From contig JAQFVV010000027.1 of NCBI GenBank assembly GCA_028023455.1, forward strand, positions 3,965,845 through 4,029,844: a stretch of 64,000 bases of DNA. Direction: 5' to 3'. Under the pieces are notes generated by a model. That model was not told where the DNA came from, did no database searches, and was given only the letters and a program-made list of their open reading frames with translations. Positions 11,935 to 24,843 of the stretch are shown here, piece after piece. The position numbers and the translations under genes are program-made. The stretch is from Epiperipatus broadwayi (Eukaryota > Onychophora > Udeonychophora > Euonychophora > Peripatidae). How positions within the stretch are numbered: position 1 is the stretch's first letter; each line of letters starts with the position of its first letter.

Positions 11935-12285
11935 ATGTAATACTTAAATAAGGCTATAACATTAGTACATGTGCTTTGAGTGCTTAATTTATTATAAGAG
12001 GGACCTCTACAAATCTAAATTCATGATTCAATGTTATAAAGATAAGAGTGGCCACTCTTATCTTCTACCTATTTTTCTAAATATATAGGCAAATCTAAAG
12101 CTAATAAATCAAAATGCTTTAGATTTACCTATATATTTAGAAAAATAGGTTGAAGATAAGAGTGGCTGCTCTTATATTTATAAAGTTGAATCTTGTGTTT
12201 AGATTTGTAGAGGTCTCTCTTGTAATAATGTAAGCACTCAAGGCATATATACTAAGGTTATAGTCTTATTTAAGTAAAAAGCTAG
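11935..12285. mobile_element. palindromic foldback element
   Basis: Arms of about 170 bp meet near 12113. GGGACCTCTACAAATCTAAA on the left matches TTTAGATTTGTAGAGGTCTC on the right. GATAAGAGTGGCCACTCTTATC at 12042-12063 is itself palindromic and is repeated in the other arm near 12154. A spacer of about 16 bp separates the arm cores. No ORF. A non-autonomous hairpin element is the simplest reading. Confidence 0.8.
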
Positions 12286-13189
12286 TTAAGGAGATTGATT
12301 GGACTTTCCAATAACTTAAGATATGGTTTTACTATCTAAGACTCTTCTCAAGGTAAGATCCCCCTTTTAGATGTTAAATTAAAAATATACATTCAAAGAA
12401 AATTCTTATCATGTTCCAAATAAATTTGTTTTTCCAGATACAACAAAAAAGCCATCTGGATTTGGCTTTCTCAGATGTAACGGGAGTTTCATCAACAGAT
12501 TCAAACAACCTATGGTCATTGTTCTCATCTGCTTGGCAAATAAAATTTATCATTGGGAAATTTAATCAGTGCAGACTATAAATCAAATCTTTAATGATTA
12601 CCAAATCAGTGATTACCACGGAGAATTAATGGTAGTCATGGGAGATTCTATCTTCTGTTTCGAACCTCTGCAGGTTTCTTTACAGTATTTGTTAATAGTT
12701 AAACTATTAAAAATTCTCTACACTAAATAAATATTAATAATAATGGTAAAACAAATAATTAATGGTTTATTGTTTCAGGAGTTTATACAAAGAATGAGCA
12801 TGGAAGGGACTCATAGAAATGGTGACCCATGGACCTTGAGCCCTAAAAGCCACCACTCCCACCATATTAAATTACACAAGACAATTTTTAATAATCATTT
12901 CTGAAATTTAGAAATTAACTATCATTATTTTTTATCTTTCTATTTTCAGTCATTTAGGACCAAATTGTCATGTACTTCTTTTATCATCTGCCATCTTCCT
13001 GTAAAGTATATCTTTCAGTAAACTACAACAATAGGATTCTACGTTTTTGAATCTCATTTCCATCTTTTAATTCTTATCTTTCTATCTTTTTCCCTCTTGA
13101 ACTTAGAATGACTTTATTCTTTTAGGAGTATTTGTCTGTGATAGTACTGAATATTTGGTATGACATTAAAGACATTTATCTGTCCTATA
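12286..13189. other. AT-rich DNA, no gene seen
   Basis: A tract near 12775-12850 follows TTGTTTCAG and reads in an open frame for a short way, but has no donor or domain, so I do not call an exon. Confidence 0.4.
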
Positions 13190-13475
13190 TATATAAACAT
13201 TAAAACCATAAAGCTAAACTAGTCAATAAATAATCAAAATTACTCCAAATTTAAACTTATTTAAACGTTCTTTTAATATTAAGCGTGGATGAGAAGGGAA
13301 TTGTGGAAAATGTTTACTATAAATATATTATTGTCTTGTAATTCTTTACACTTGAGAAGTCTGCTTGTAGCAGTGAAACCATTGGTTGTGTTTAGATTTT
13401 ATTTTCTTGGCTAGTCTGTTTGAGTTTTGGATTTGGGGTAATTATGATATATGTAATGGAATTATGAAAGATTTA
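13190..13475. repeat. dispersed repeat (family also at 41945 and 59140)
   Basis: Shares AAGCTAAACTAGTCAATA with 59155, and ACTTGAGAAGTCTGCTT and TTTATTTTCTTGGCTAGT with about 42047-42115. The left edge is roughly the reverse complement of the right edge (ACTCCAAATT against GGATTTGGGGT), suggesting a short inverted-repeat element. No coding potential. Confidence 0.65.
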
Positions 13476-14573
13476 AGACAGGTTGAACGGGTGCAATATT
13501 AGTCAACAAAAACTTTTATTATCATGTGCTATACAAGGATTTTTTTCCAATCAAAAAATTAATTTACACACATGCACATACTTATTTAAATATATTTTAA
13601 CGATTAGTAATAAATATATATATTTTTCCAATTAACATTTATTTAATTGATCTGCAAAATGAAATCATTATCTATTGCCAATAAATTTAAATCAGAATAT
13701 AAAAAAATCCTCTAATTTAAAAACTTTAATGTAAGCAACCACATAATCGAATAAAGTTTTTTTTTTTTTTTATTAAAAATAATTTACAATTATTTTAAAT
13801 ATATTTTTGGTATTGATTTTAAATAATTTATTTTAAATTTTTATTTTAAAAAATATTTTAATTATCCTCAAGATGATTTTAAAATAAATATACTGAATTT
13901 TTACAAATAACAATGATCAATTTAACTGAATTACTTAGACATAATTTTACTTTTAAAAAAAGTTGAATGTCTATTGACATGAGATCTTCGAAAATAACTT
14001 AGCCTTCAACTTTAAACGTGATACAAAATTTAGAATGCTTTTTGCTGAATGATGGTTAATTTATCCAATATTATCTCAGAAGAAATCTACATAACAAGAA
14101 CATAAAAAATGAATATTATAGAAATAGATGGCAACGCATTTCATTTTATAAATTAGAATTTTATAATCAAACGTGATGTTTTCACATTTCAGTTTGAAAC
14201 AAAATATTTGTGCCCATCGAATGTCTAGACAATTAGCTTTTCTGATAATAGTAATAATTGTACAGTGAGACTGTGATATGTGCTATATTTTGTTCCAAAC
14301 ACATATAGCATATAACGGATATGTAATTAGAGTGGCTTGATCTCAGGATTTTTAGTCTATTCATCCTCCACTCCTTCTCAAGCAACGGATACACAAATCC
14401 TGAGTTCAAATTCCTCTAATTTCATATACAAGAAACATTCAGTGTAAGCGAATTACATATTGTCTTAGAATTCCATATAATGGATAATAATTCACTGTTT
14501 GTTTCTAAACTTTGTTTGTCATACACTACATATTGTTTATTGTGCTGTGGGTATATAGATAATATATATTAAA
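13476..14573. other. AT-rich DNA, no gene seen
   Basis: Very AT-rich, including a T homopolymer at 13758-13771. No recognised feature. Confidence 0.5.
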
Positions 14574-14822
14574 ACAAGCAAAACTCTCCATACAGTAGGC
14601 CACTCAGTGCAAGCCAGAGTAATCAATGGATGCCAGAAGGCTTGTGCATAAAATTCCTATCTAGTGCCTACTCATCCAATATCCCCAGATTAGTTTCTGG
14701 CTTCTATTGATTATTCTGGCTTGCACTGAGTGGCATTGCTGTATGGAGAGTTTTTCCTGTTTTAATAACAGTTATGAGCAAGCATAAGAAATGGTAATCA
14801 TTTGATGTTTAGTGATAACATA
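14574..14822 (-). mobile_element. hammerhead repeat family, truncated copy
   Basis: The minus-strand body (CAAAACTCTCCATACAGTAG through GTGCCTACTCATCCAATATC) stops inside the ribozyme at AGATTAGTTTCTGGCTT. It then switches directly to a short inverted arm and the outer end (GGTAATCATTTGATGTTTAG). Only part of the ribozyme core remains. Confidence 0.75.
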
Positions 14823-15116
14823 TTGTATCGGGTGTACCCTCAACCCTGTTCTAACTTTTAGCGTACATATCAGGCATGAGGTGATAGTAGCTTTTAGGGT
14901 GAAATATAAATACTAAATTTTAATAAAAATATATATTCAATAATCTAAATTTATATTAATAGATTATAAATTAAGCAAGATCTTGGACATGGTTATTTCA
15001 TTACCATGCCAAAAAACGTCAAAAGGTTAATGGCTGCATACCTTTGAAAGAGCATGAATACTACACATCTTTGCGTGCCACTCTTAGACAGAGAAAATTC
15101 CTGACTGGAAGGATAT
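14823..15116. other. AT-rich DNA, no gene seen
   Basis: No recognised feature. Confidence 0.4.
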
Positions 15117-15207
15117 ACTTTTTTTTTTTTCCCTTTTTTTTTTTTCCTTTTTTTTTTTTTTTTTCCTCCCCCCCCCTTTTTTTTTTTTTTTTTTTTACTT
15201 CCCCCAT
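15117..15207. repeat. polypyrimidine (T/C) tract
   Basis: About 90 bp of almost uninterrupted pyrimidines on the plus strand, T runs broken by CCC, CC and a run of nine C. The lysine/glycine-rich frame on the other strand is an artefact. Such tracts can adopt triplex DNA and are prone to length error in assemblies. Confidence 0.95.
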
Positions 15208-16700
15208 CAACCAATAAAACAAACAAAATCCCAACCCCCAACCCATTAGCTAACATATAAGAACTCTCTAAGGCCCAATAAAGTTGTATCCCATTTGCTA
15301 GCCTCAGTCCTCTTATCTCAGGTGATATAAAAGAAATTTAAAAAGTCGCTCACAGAAATATATTTACTTGTGTCATATTTTCAGAAATGAAATAAAATAA
15401 ATATAATGCATACCACTAAATAAGTTATAAAATATTTATTACTCATATCAATTAATATGCTTTAAATTCCATTTTCCCATCACCAATTACATAAAAGAAA
15501 ATAGATTATTTAATCCGTTTCCCTTAATTAATTCATAAAAAATGTTTGGATGAAGGGGTCTGAGTTCTATACCCACACATAGATATTAGGCAATGATAAT
15601 AATAATAAAAAAAATGAGATCATTAAATATTTGGATGTACATGTATTCTCATTTCTGCATTCCTTCCATAGTTTAATAATATTTTAAAATAATGCATTAA
15701 CATACACTTAAACATATCAAAACAATCAATTAACACCATCATTTTATGTGTATTGACTTAACTTAATGTATATGCATTTAAATGGTATGATAATAATTAT
15801 TATATAATGTAAGACACACATATTTGTCTTATAGTTTATGTACATTTTAAAACAAATGTGGACGAATGACTGATTTAGGGAATCCTGCATGTAGCAGATA
15901 AATGACTTACATACATGCACTACCGAAATATAAATTAGATCTCTAGCATAATCAGCTTTTTAAAGATGTGATATAAGTAGTAAAAAAAAGTAGTATTAAA
16001 AAGGTTGAAAGCATTTTAAAACACAAAAAGAAAATAATATTATTAAAAGGCTGAAACAAGTTTTACCCTCCAGTGTCTTAGAACTTCATCCAGACTTGGG
16101 TCACTGAATGTGCTATATACCTCTATTCTACAGGGCAGCAAGGACTTCTTTCTTCACTATAGTGGGTTTGGTGATCTTCATCATCAATATCAGCTGGATC
16201 TCAATGGCTATATTTTAATGGCTTTGAAAGGAGTTGGACAGGTAGACTGAAGCTGGCTTTTACCCCATAATCATCTTGTTGGTTGGTGTAGGAAAGGTAT
16301 TCATTTTGCAATTGTTAATACTATGGCAATCAGATGAACACTGTCATTTACTTTCTTGAAAATGATTCCATGAAGACAGCTCTAGGTTCTTTCCTGACAG
16401 TTCATGTCTTTTAAATTGTGCCCTGGATGTGAGGCGAGTGCAGTATGCAACTGATGGCAACAGGAACTCTTCAGCACCACAAGATTTCAGCAACTTAATT
16501 CTCCCATGAACTGACTGTGGCTTTCACCATTTAATTTTAGGTTTGTACCCCATAACTATGGTATTCTGCATAAGTAACCTGAGCTTTAGTTGGGGGAAAT
16601 GAAATATTGGCAGGGAATAAAATATAATACTAGTCAGCCTGCAATGATCATGCAAGATATCTTCTAAATTGGCTTAGCTTGCTTTTTCAGTCTCTCTGGT
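15208..16700. other. unassigned DNA, 16.05-16.65 kb less AT-rich
   Basis: From about 16050 to 16650 base composition is more balanced than its surroundings, but every frame is interrupted. It could be an old transposon or untranslated sequence. I cannot identify it. Confidence 0.4.
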
Positions 16701-16724
16701 TATATCTCTGCAAATCTGTGTAGA

Positions 16725-16900
16725 ACCATAATAGTAAATAAATAATCTCTTGAAGTCTCTCTAGAAAAATGAACAAGAATAATAATCTCCTGTAGTCCCG
16801 CTCTGGGAAAATGAATAAGACTAAAGCAGAAAAAGAATAAATAATAAGAATAAATCTCTTGAAGTCTCTCTGGAAAAATGAATCAGAACAAGCAGTGAAA
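16725..16900. repeat. short degenerate tandem repeat, about 60 bp unit, 3 copies
   Basis: The motif AATCTCTTGAAGTCTCTCT followed by GGAAAAATGAA recurs near 16744, 16790 (as AATCTCCTGTAGTCCCGCTC) and 16853. No coding sense. Confidence 0.7.
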
Positions 16901-18199
16901 AAATAAGAGAGTAATGATCCAACACTGGATGAACAGTATATATAGCACGTCCATTACATGGTCAATTTGTTTACCCCCATTACATAGTTTTTTTCTTACA
17001 GAATGTTATTTTTAATTAATTTTATAATATTTAATTTAACTTATCTGGGTGACTCAGACCACTAATTGATAACATCAGTTTCAAATTTACATACAAAGAA
17101 AAAAAAATTCTTTTGCTATAGATTAAAATTAACAAGATTTTCTATCTCTCTTAGCATCAAAATTCTTTGTACTCCTTTGTTAGTAAAAATAAGAGTACAA
17201 AGCAGAATGGCTAAAAATACATTAGTGCATTTTTATATTTGGTAGCACAATAGCCCCCTTATTTTTCTTAATGGATTAATCGAAAATCTGCTAATTATCA
17301 ACAGCTAGGAACATCTACAATTACTTTTTAATTATTTTATCTATTTTTACTTCGTTTAAAACATGTGCCAACACGTAAACAACTTTTTACAGAAAAAAAT
17401 CAAAAAACTATAATATAAAATTATAAATGTAATACGTTTACATTTATTAAAAAAAATAAAATGAATCAAAAATATTGTACACATATATAATATAACATTA
17501 TGCATGAATTTACACTTTGACAAGTTAATATTGTTGTGTGTGTGTGTGTGTAAGAAATATGTACATAGACAACTTCATCCATTTTATACAGTTTATATAA
17601 TAGCTAAATAAAATTAATGTATATAACTGAGCTGTAGCTTCACTACAGCCACCTTATGTGTGGTTACTCATAGAGTGACCAGCACAATATACTGTATATA
17701 TATAAATGTGTTTAGCTAAAAGAGATAAGGGGACCATTCTTATCTTTTCAAAAGTTTTATCTTGAGTTTTGGTTTGACAATATTTCACTTCATCAATAAA
17801 ACAGAACTGGGGTGTTAATCTAGATATTATATCTATATAAATTTAAATTATATATATATATTGTACCAGGTCCCTCTAAATAAAGCTTATTCTTGGTGAT
17901 AAGTTTAAATACCTTTTAATGTCTTTTGGCTCTTTAGTAACTAAGTTTTAATATCTAAACTTTAATATCTCTTAACTTTAACTAATCTTATTGTCACACT
18001 TAATACATAACTTCTTGGTAATTATTTTATATCTTTAATACTATGGAAACAGACTGGTCCTTCAAGCAGAGGACTAGAATACCATTGATAGCATAGCCAC
18101 CAATCATACCCATGATCATATCAGGCTATATGTAACATAACACAACCACATTTCTTGACCATAGTGCATCTCAATTGATGAAATAAAAACCTTGCCATC
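16901..18199. other. AT-rich DNA with a short (TG)n run
   Basis: A (GT)n run lies at 17533-17551. Nothing else recognised. Confidence 0.5.
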
Positions 18200-18320
18200 C
18201 AAAGCATTTTATTTGTTTTGAGGATCAAACTCAGGTACCAACTAACCATCTGTTATATATAGATGGCATGCTTGGATGACAGGCACACAATCCACTGCTT
18301 GAAATATCCCAAGCTAGCTC
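18200..18320 (-). repeat. possible tRNA-derived SINE piece
   Basis: On the minus strand GCAGTGGATTGTGTGCCTGT resembles a tRNA 5' half and GAGTTTGATCCTC resembles a B box, about 70 bp apart. The match is weak and no second copy occurs in the window. Confidence 0.3.
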
Positions 18321-19790
18321 CTACTCTTAATTAGGGGATTCAGCACATTATCTTAACACACAGATAAACATTTATTTCTTTAAATAATTGGTGATGCAGT
18401 GACGAGAGAGAGAGAGAGAGAGAATAGACCAAGTAATAATTAAGCAAATTCATGCACAGATATCTAATATAACATAACATAATAAAATTTTAAATAGAAA
18501 AATATAAATGATTAGTTTAGGTTAAAATTTATAATAGTCCTTTGTTAAAGTTCATTTCATTAAAAAAATATAAAGTGTCTATAGATAGTGATCAAAATAT
18601 GTTATACCTAGGTTTTTAATGATTATCAATTTCCAACCGGTTGTCTTGGTCTCCATCAATGGTTTCAGAACTTGTTTTCTATTTCTTTGTCTTGACAATG
18701 GGGGGGGAGAGAATTTGTGGCAGTGTCTATTTCACAATTTTGGCATCGGTTTTCAGTGAGGGTTCTGGCAGGACAGTTGATTTGCAGAGGACTTTGGGCA
18801 TGAAGCCCAGTTGAACACTTCTAAGATGGTTTAGCAATGCATGTTGCTAATTTTGTGGCTTCTGCAATAATGCTTTTCACAACAGTAATGAATGGTTCTA
18901 TTTTGTCCTTAGATTTCTGAATCTCTGGAGTAATGAATAATGTAACAGCATGAAGACTGGAATAACTCGATCACAAAATGAAGACTGGAATAAATATAAC
19001 AATAGATACATCATGCTTTTAAATCTACTCTCCCATTGTTCTTTTTCTTATCATAGCTTTAATTTTTATCTTACTTTAAATCTATTTCTTTAATTAAATT
19101 TTATATTTTTCTTTAATCTAATTGATTTTTAATTTTTTAAAATCTAATCTTTTTTCTAAATTAATTTATTATCTCTTCATAGTTTGTAATTAATTCAATT
19201 TCAATATCATTATTAGCCAGGGATTTTTTGCTGGCATTCAAACAGTGTACTTTCACTAATTAATTAATCTTTTTTTATTTCAGATTTTTACTAAGATTTA
19301 TTTTTGAACATTTATTCTTTTACACTTTTTAGAGTTTTTAAGATTTTATTTCTAATTCCTTTCCCACTACCTTTTAATAAATAGTTTTATTCTCTTTTAA
19401 AAGAAAAATATACACAATCTTTTATTTTTACAAAATTACATTTTAAAACCTACCTCTTAACTAATTACTTCTTTAACTAGCCTTTTTTCCTTAATAAATC
19501 TGATTGCTTATTTATTTATTCTTTTTTAAATATGTAATGCAGATATATGTGAATTTTATACGATATATCTTGCTAGCATTACATCACAAGCTGTAATCTA
19601 CATTGTCTGGCAATGATTGTTTATATGTGATGACCACAAGGACAACATACATTTTTCCAATGTGAACAAAGAGGGTGAATGCCATTAGTGGCAGAACACA
19701 TCTGCTGATACCCGACTTATGCAATAAATATATACTTTAACATAACTTTATTAAAGTCTGGAAATTCTTACCAGCAGGTTGAATGCCTGT
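18321..19790. other. AT-rich DNA with a (GA)n run
   Basis: (GA)n at 18403-18422. Near 18955-18990 the words ATGAAGACTGGAATAA recur in tandem. A pyrimidine-rich low-complexity stretch runs from 19010 to 19520. No gene seen. Confidence 0.45.
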
Positions 19791-19845
19791 TTTAACAACA
19801 GTTATACACAAGCGTAAGAAGTGGTCATCATGTGATGAGAATTAA
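19790..19845 (+). repeat. outer-end fragment of the hammerhead repeat family
   Basis: TTTTAACAACAGTTATACAC, then AAGAAGTGGTCATCATGTGATG matches the outer end of the copies at 14760 and 44715. Only about 55 bp is present. Confidence 0.55.
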
Positions 19846-22554
19846 AAGTCAGAAAAGACTTTCAATAAAATTATTATAATCTTATCTTTTTTTCTTGTTT
19901 TCTTTTATAAAAAACTGATTCTTTAATCCAGAGGTATATTTTCTAATCTTGACAAATCAAGATATTTCAGAGTTCTATAATCTATACCATCAAGTTTGTT
20001 TATCATTAAAAACCTACTGCACGTTCCAACGCACACACAAAATAAAATGACTGATATATTATTGATATTGACATAGTAACCCACACAACAGAAGTGTATT
20101 AATCTTTTAGACATTCTAAATATAATAATGGAGCAGAAGCATTGGTAAAATGAATATGAATATTACTCTGCAAAGTAATTTTAAACATCATTAACTTTTA
20201 ATAGATACATTTAGGAATTGAAAAAAAATAGAAGACATCAATCAACTCTTGGCAGTGAACTCAAATCTCTCTTTAAATTTTTTTTATAGCCTTTTCCATC
20301 TGTTTTTAAAATTTCTCCAGAAAATATATAAACCGCTAATTATATTATTGGTTATATGAGGTAAAAACCAAAGCTTTTAATTGGCCACCTCACAAACTGA
20401 AGACAAAGCCAATTGTTAAAATATATTCACTTATAATATTAAATTCACTTCAGATTCGTTTATAAAAAGTATATTAATAATTTGTCAGGTCATGAAAGTG
20501 AACGAAAGTTCTTTCAAAAATAAATTGCTATTTATTTATTATAAAATATTCAATTTCGGCAAATTTAAAAGTGAACATACAAACAAAGAATTGCTGACGT
20601 AAATGCTTTTTTTCAGTTTTATGTTATAGAAAAGTAAATATTTTTTTTTGCTAAATCTTAAATATTTTTATTAAAATCTTCAATATTTTTCGAAAATAAT
20701 TTTGTTTTTTTAGTATATTTTATGAAAATGACTTTAATTTCTCAAATTATACTTTTTTAATACTTTAAATCATATTCGAAATGAAAATCTCAGCGTTTTT
20801 CTTTATTTTCTTTGATCAGGTGGTTTCTTTGTTCTTTCCAGCCAATCAGAATGTATTTGTCAGCTGAGAGCCAGCTGAGAGCCAATCACCAACAACCTTA
20901 CTTTTTTGTTTAGCTTTAGAGGCCATTTATTGATTTTTTACTTGTAAAATAATTCAGAAGAGGGCACCATCTTACAGAAGTTTTAAAAACCTAATCAATA
21001 ACTGTCAAACAAATATCCTAGCATTAAAAATAACAGAATTAGAATGACGTCAACTGTTGAAAGAGGCAGGAAAAGGGTTAAAACTTAAATATTGACAGTT
21101 CATTATGTGCAATCATCAGTGATTCAAGTCATGTAATGTTTACATGAAACAACATTGATAAAGTTTAAATTTTAAAATATTAAACAATTATTTTATATCT
21201 ATGACAACCACTTGTTTTACCATCATCACTAGTATTAATATTACATGATTCCTATCTCTTAAATGAGCATTTGTGAACAACCTGTAGTCATTAGATAAAT
21301 TGCAAGGATTGAACTCCTGGAACTTTCACTCATGTTGACAGAGATTTTACCATTTCACTATCTCTCATAAGATTAATGATTTCTAGTCATCTTTATAAAC
21401 ATTCCTCAGTTCTCACAAAGCAAACCAAAAATGAATTTCTAGAAAAGAAATTCATTTTCTCAACAAATAAGAACAAGCAACTATAATTGGCAGAAGACCA
21501 TTACTTCAGCATAAATGAGAAAGCAAAACATATGGTCAAAGAATATCATATATAACATATTTACATGGAAATGATTACTTTATCCATAAGTGGGTATAAA
21601 TACAATGTATTGATTCTTATTTGGCTTTGATATCTAAAATTGAAAAAAAATGTGGTTTTACACTCTCATTTTTAAAATGTAGAGAAATAAAAAAAATGTG
21701 TCAGAAACTTTTAATATCAGGACACTATTATGTCAGTCTAGATAAGAGTAAACTGATGTCATCAAAGAGTTAAAATGCACCATCATTTTATAAAGAAATT
21801 TAATTTATTTGTAAATTGTGAATAATATGTATAAATTCACAACTGTGGGAGACATCCAAAAGCAGATTATGGTGATATAAAGTAAAAAATTCATTTTAAG
21901 TGCTTATAATAACTTCTTTCATATATACTTTAATGCAAAAAATTTTTTGGTTGTTTTCTCATCCTTGGTGTTCACCTCGAGATGTCGCTATTTCTAGGTA
22001 AATTCCTAAAAATATACCATTTCACCAGCCTTCACCCAACAAAAGAGAAAATTTTCTACGTTATAAATGCAGAAAAGAGACCTCATGTTATGTTGGACAA
22101 AGGCGGTGGTGGTGACAGAAGTCAACACAAATGAGACTTCTTTCTATGATAAAACACAGAAAGAGTTCCCGACGGCTGCCGGTTATGGCTTTTTTCTATG
22201 CTAAAAGCAAAGAGAAAGAAATGCCTTGATTGGCTGCTATAGTGGTTCATTTTGTTCATCATTTTCTCGTAATAGTAGAATATCTATTTTCTCTGTAGTT
22301 TCGTTTGAGAGTGTGTGTATTTGAAGCAGTCGTAGTTTTTTAAAATTTGATAAGACGTCTATTTTTTTTAACGTGTTGTAACTTACTTTACTGTTGTAAG
22401 TTTAGTAAAAATGTCCTGAAGATTCCATTATAAATGGGTAGCCCTCAAAAATTGCTTTTAAGGGTGGGAAAAGGAAAAAATTTAAAGGATCACGCGAAAA
22501 GTACCGTTTTCGCGAGAATTCATCCGTGACCAGTTACTTTTGCTATACAGTATA
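19846..22554. other. AT-rich DNA, possible promoter-like patches
   Basis: Two CCAAT boxes lie at 20841 and 20882 beside a direct repeat of AGCTGAGAGCC. A perfect hairpin AATGAATTTCT/AGAAATTCATT lies at about 21430-21455. A patch at 22440-22520 has several CpGs. A minus-strand frame at 19923-20114 has a possible AG acceptor but no supporting exon. None is firm enough to call a gene or promoter. Confidence 0.3.
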
Positions 22555-23088
22555 TATACGCACAAACAAAAACAACCCAGTGTCTAATTATTAGGAATTA
22601 CTTGTCCAAAAAAGAAACTTAGTCGGGTATTATTATTATTTTTTGTTACATTTATTATTTCAAAATAAGATTAGTTTTTATATCTACACATTAACAAAAA
22701 CAGCCCAGTTCCTGCTTAATTACTGTCTTAAAAAAAAAAAGAAAGAAAGCAAATTCAATGGGAGTTTTTTTTTTCAATGGAGTATTTGAATTACGGTATT
22801 TTTTTTCTTATATATATATAAGATTTACCAAAAAATAAATAAAAAAAAAAACCCACTTTCTGTTTAATTACTGTCAAAAGAAACGCAAATTAGTCGGCTA
22901 TCATTTTTAAATGTAGTATTTCAATAATGGTACCCTTTTTATATAGACAGAGTTAACAAAAACAACCCACTTTCTGATTCATTACTGTCCCCCCAAAAAA
23001 AAGAAAACGGAAATTAGTCAGGTATCATTTTTCAATCGAGTCTTTCGATGACAGTCCTTACTAATAGTAGTCGGGTATCAATTCTAAA
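22555..23088. repeat. degenerate tandem array, about 110-180 bp unit
   Basis: Recurrent order: ACAAAAACAACCCA, then TCTGNTTAATTACTGTC, an A run, AAATTAGTCGG, TATCATTTTTAAATG. Units start near 22562, 22692, 22835 and 22958. Divergence between units is substantial, so the array is old. Confidence 0.7.
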
Positions 23089-23089
23089 T

Positions 23090-23650
23090 TGTAGTATATA
23101 AATGACGTTATTTTTGATCGATTTAGAATTACATATTGCTTTTTTAATAAAAATAATTGATTTTTACTCTTGGCCAAAAATACCGTAATTTCAAAAAAAG
23201 ACACTTGTAAAGTCCAAAAAAAAATGAGAAAAATCCCCATAACTTTAAAGACACACGCGCAAACTAAAAACAATCTAAGATTAATAAACATTGACTTATT
23301 ACATCTTGCTTTTGAATCAAACGATTGATTTACTCTTGCAAAAAAAAGGTACCGTAACTTTAAAAAGACACACATAAAGTCCCCAAAAAAATATTAGAAA
23401 AAGCCCTGTAACTTTAAAGACACTCATACAAATTCAAAAACAAGATAAAATTAATAAACATTTACTTATTACATCTTGCTTTTGAATAAAAGTATTGATT
23501 TACTCTTGCAAAAAAAAAAAAAAAACCGTAACTTTAAAAAGACACACTAAAGTCCCTCCCAAAAAAAGTTAGAAAAACACCGTAACTTTAAAAAGACACA
23601 CACACAAACTCAAAAAAACAAGATAAGATTAATAAACATTTACAAAAATG
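23090..23650. repeat. tandem array, about 190 bp unit, 3 copies
   Basis: Each unit carries TTACTCTTGC, an A run, CCGTAACTTTAAAAAGACAC, then AAGATTAATAAACATT and TTATTACATCTTGCTTTTGA. Units start near 23165, 23331 and 23503. It follows directly on the 22555 array and shares its 5' motifs (AGTCGGGTATCA). The minus-strand frame at 23061-23375 is array sequence. Confidence 0.8.
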
Positions 23651-23829
23651 AAAAAAACTAACATTATATAATAGTATTAGTTAGTAGAATATTTTATTAC
23701 AAATCTAAGAAATCAGATCTTTTTAGATCAAATCGATCATTTAGGTCCGGCCCTGGAATCGTTATATGTATATTTTTGATTAGCATCAACACCATCCTGT
23801 GGCGAACACCAACGATGAGAGAACAACCA

Positions 23830-24120
23830 ATTTTTTTTAATAAAACTTCTTTATTTTCCTGACAGTTTCGACTGTCATGCAGTCTTCATCAAACCTACAA
23901 TATTTGATTGATATAAATACATAACTATTACTTCATATATATATATATAAGTGTATATGAAAGTAAGTTATTATAAGAATATATGAATATATAAAGAAAT
24001 GCAAAGAAAGTAAAGGAGAAGAATAAGAGTATATACTTCATTTTAAGATCAAATGGAAGCAAAGAAAATACTGTGACAGTTTCAACTGTTTTATCATGGT
24101 GACTTCAATATTCAATCAAA
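23830..24120 (-). repeat. PLE-type terminal repeat with hammerhead-like motif, two copies
   Basis: On the minus strand at about 23858-23900: TTGATGA, stem II GACTG-CATGA-CAGTC, GAAA, CTGTC. This is a hammerhead order with C3 changed to U. A more decayed second copy lies at about 24066-24108 (GACTTCA and GACAGTTTCAACTG). Paired terminal repeats with such motifs are typical of Penelope-like elements. No RT remains between them. Confidence 0.55.
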
Positions 24121-24465
24121 AATTAATATTGTCAAACAGTATGATATTAATATATATTTTATAATGATAATTTATTCACTTATGGATAAATAGTCAATAT
24201 TGATTTGAAAATGTGTATAATATCCGAAAAAAAAAATTGTGATTCTATGTTAAAAGTTCATTTCTGAAGAAAATATAAACAGAAAAAATATGTGGAAAAT
24301 GAATAATCACAATATTATGTCAACTATACCAAACAAACACCAACATATGTTCAAATTAGAATTTCTTTTTTATATAAAAATTGAATTGTTAAATAACTAT
24401 GTCTTTTTACTTATTATTGGTTCACAAATATAAACAAAATATAATATTAAAAAGTTCTACACTAA

Positions 24466-24843
24466 ATCATCATCATCAACTATTATCAATCCACTGCAGG
24501 ATGAAGGTCTCTCCAAGTTCAATCCATCTTCTCTGATCTCTAGTTTCTCTTCTCCACATCACCCCTGCACACTTTCTTATTTCATTCATCCATCTCACAT
24601 GAGGTCTCTTTCTGGGTCTTTTACAACCTCTTGAAATCTCAGTTTAAGATTTCAATTGTCCATCTATTATCATCTCTTCTAGCAATATGTCCAGCCCAAC
24701 CCCACTTCAGTCTTTTAATTTTTTCAATGAGGTCAGTATCACCTGTTTATTCTCTTACCCATATATTGCATTTTCGATCTCTTCTTGTCACTCCTAACAT
24801 GCATTTCTCCATACTTCTTTGAGTGGTCTGAAGTCTTTCAGGG
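24466..24843 (-). pseudogene. RTE LINE 3' end fragment
   Basis: Nearly the same sequence as 45700-46075 on the same strand. The minus-strand translation gives the C-terminal QRSMEKCMLGV, WVREQT, and RKRPHVRWM words with interruptions. It ends in the ATCATCATCATCA simple tail (GATGAT on the coding strand). A 5'-truncated insertion, as usual for LINEs. Confidence 0.85.

Noticed and set aside
14993-15256. Lysine/glycine-rich open frames
   Set aside because: Produced by the T/C homopolymer tract read on the opposite strand.
19923-20114. Possible terminal exon (LDGIDYRTLKYLDLSRLENI) on the minus strand
   Set aside because: There is an AG acceptor, but the polypyrimidine tract is weak, and a stop here is hard to reconcile with a minus-strand gene continuing to the 8574 exon. 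Left unannotated.
22000-22520. Possible promoter or first exon
   Set aside because: Some CpGs and an inverted CCAAT word, but no TATA-start-donor arrangement that I could defend.
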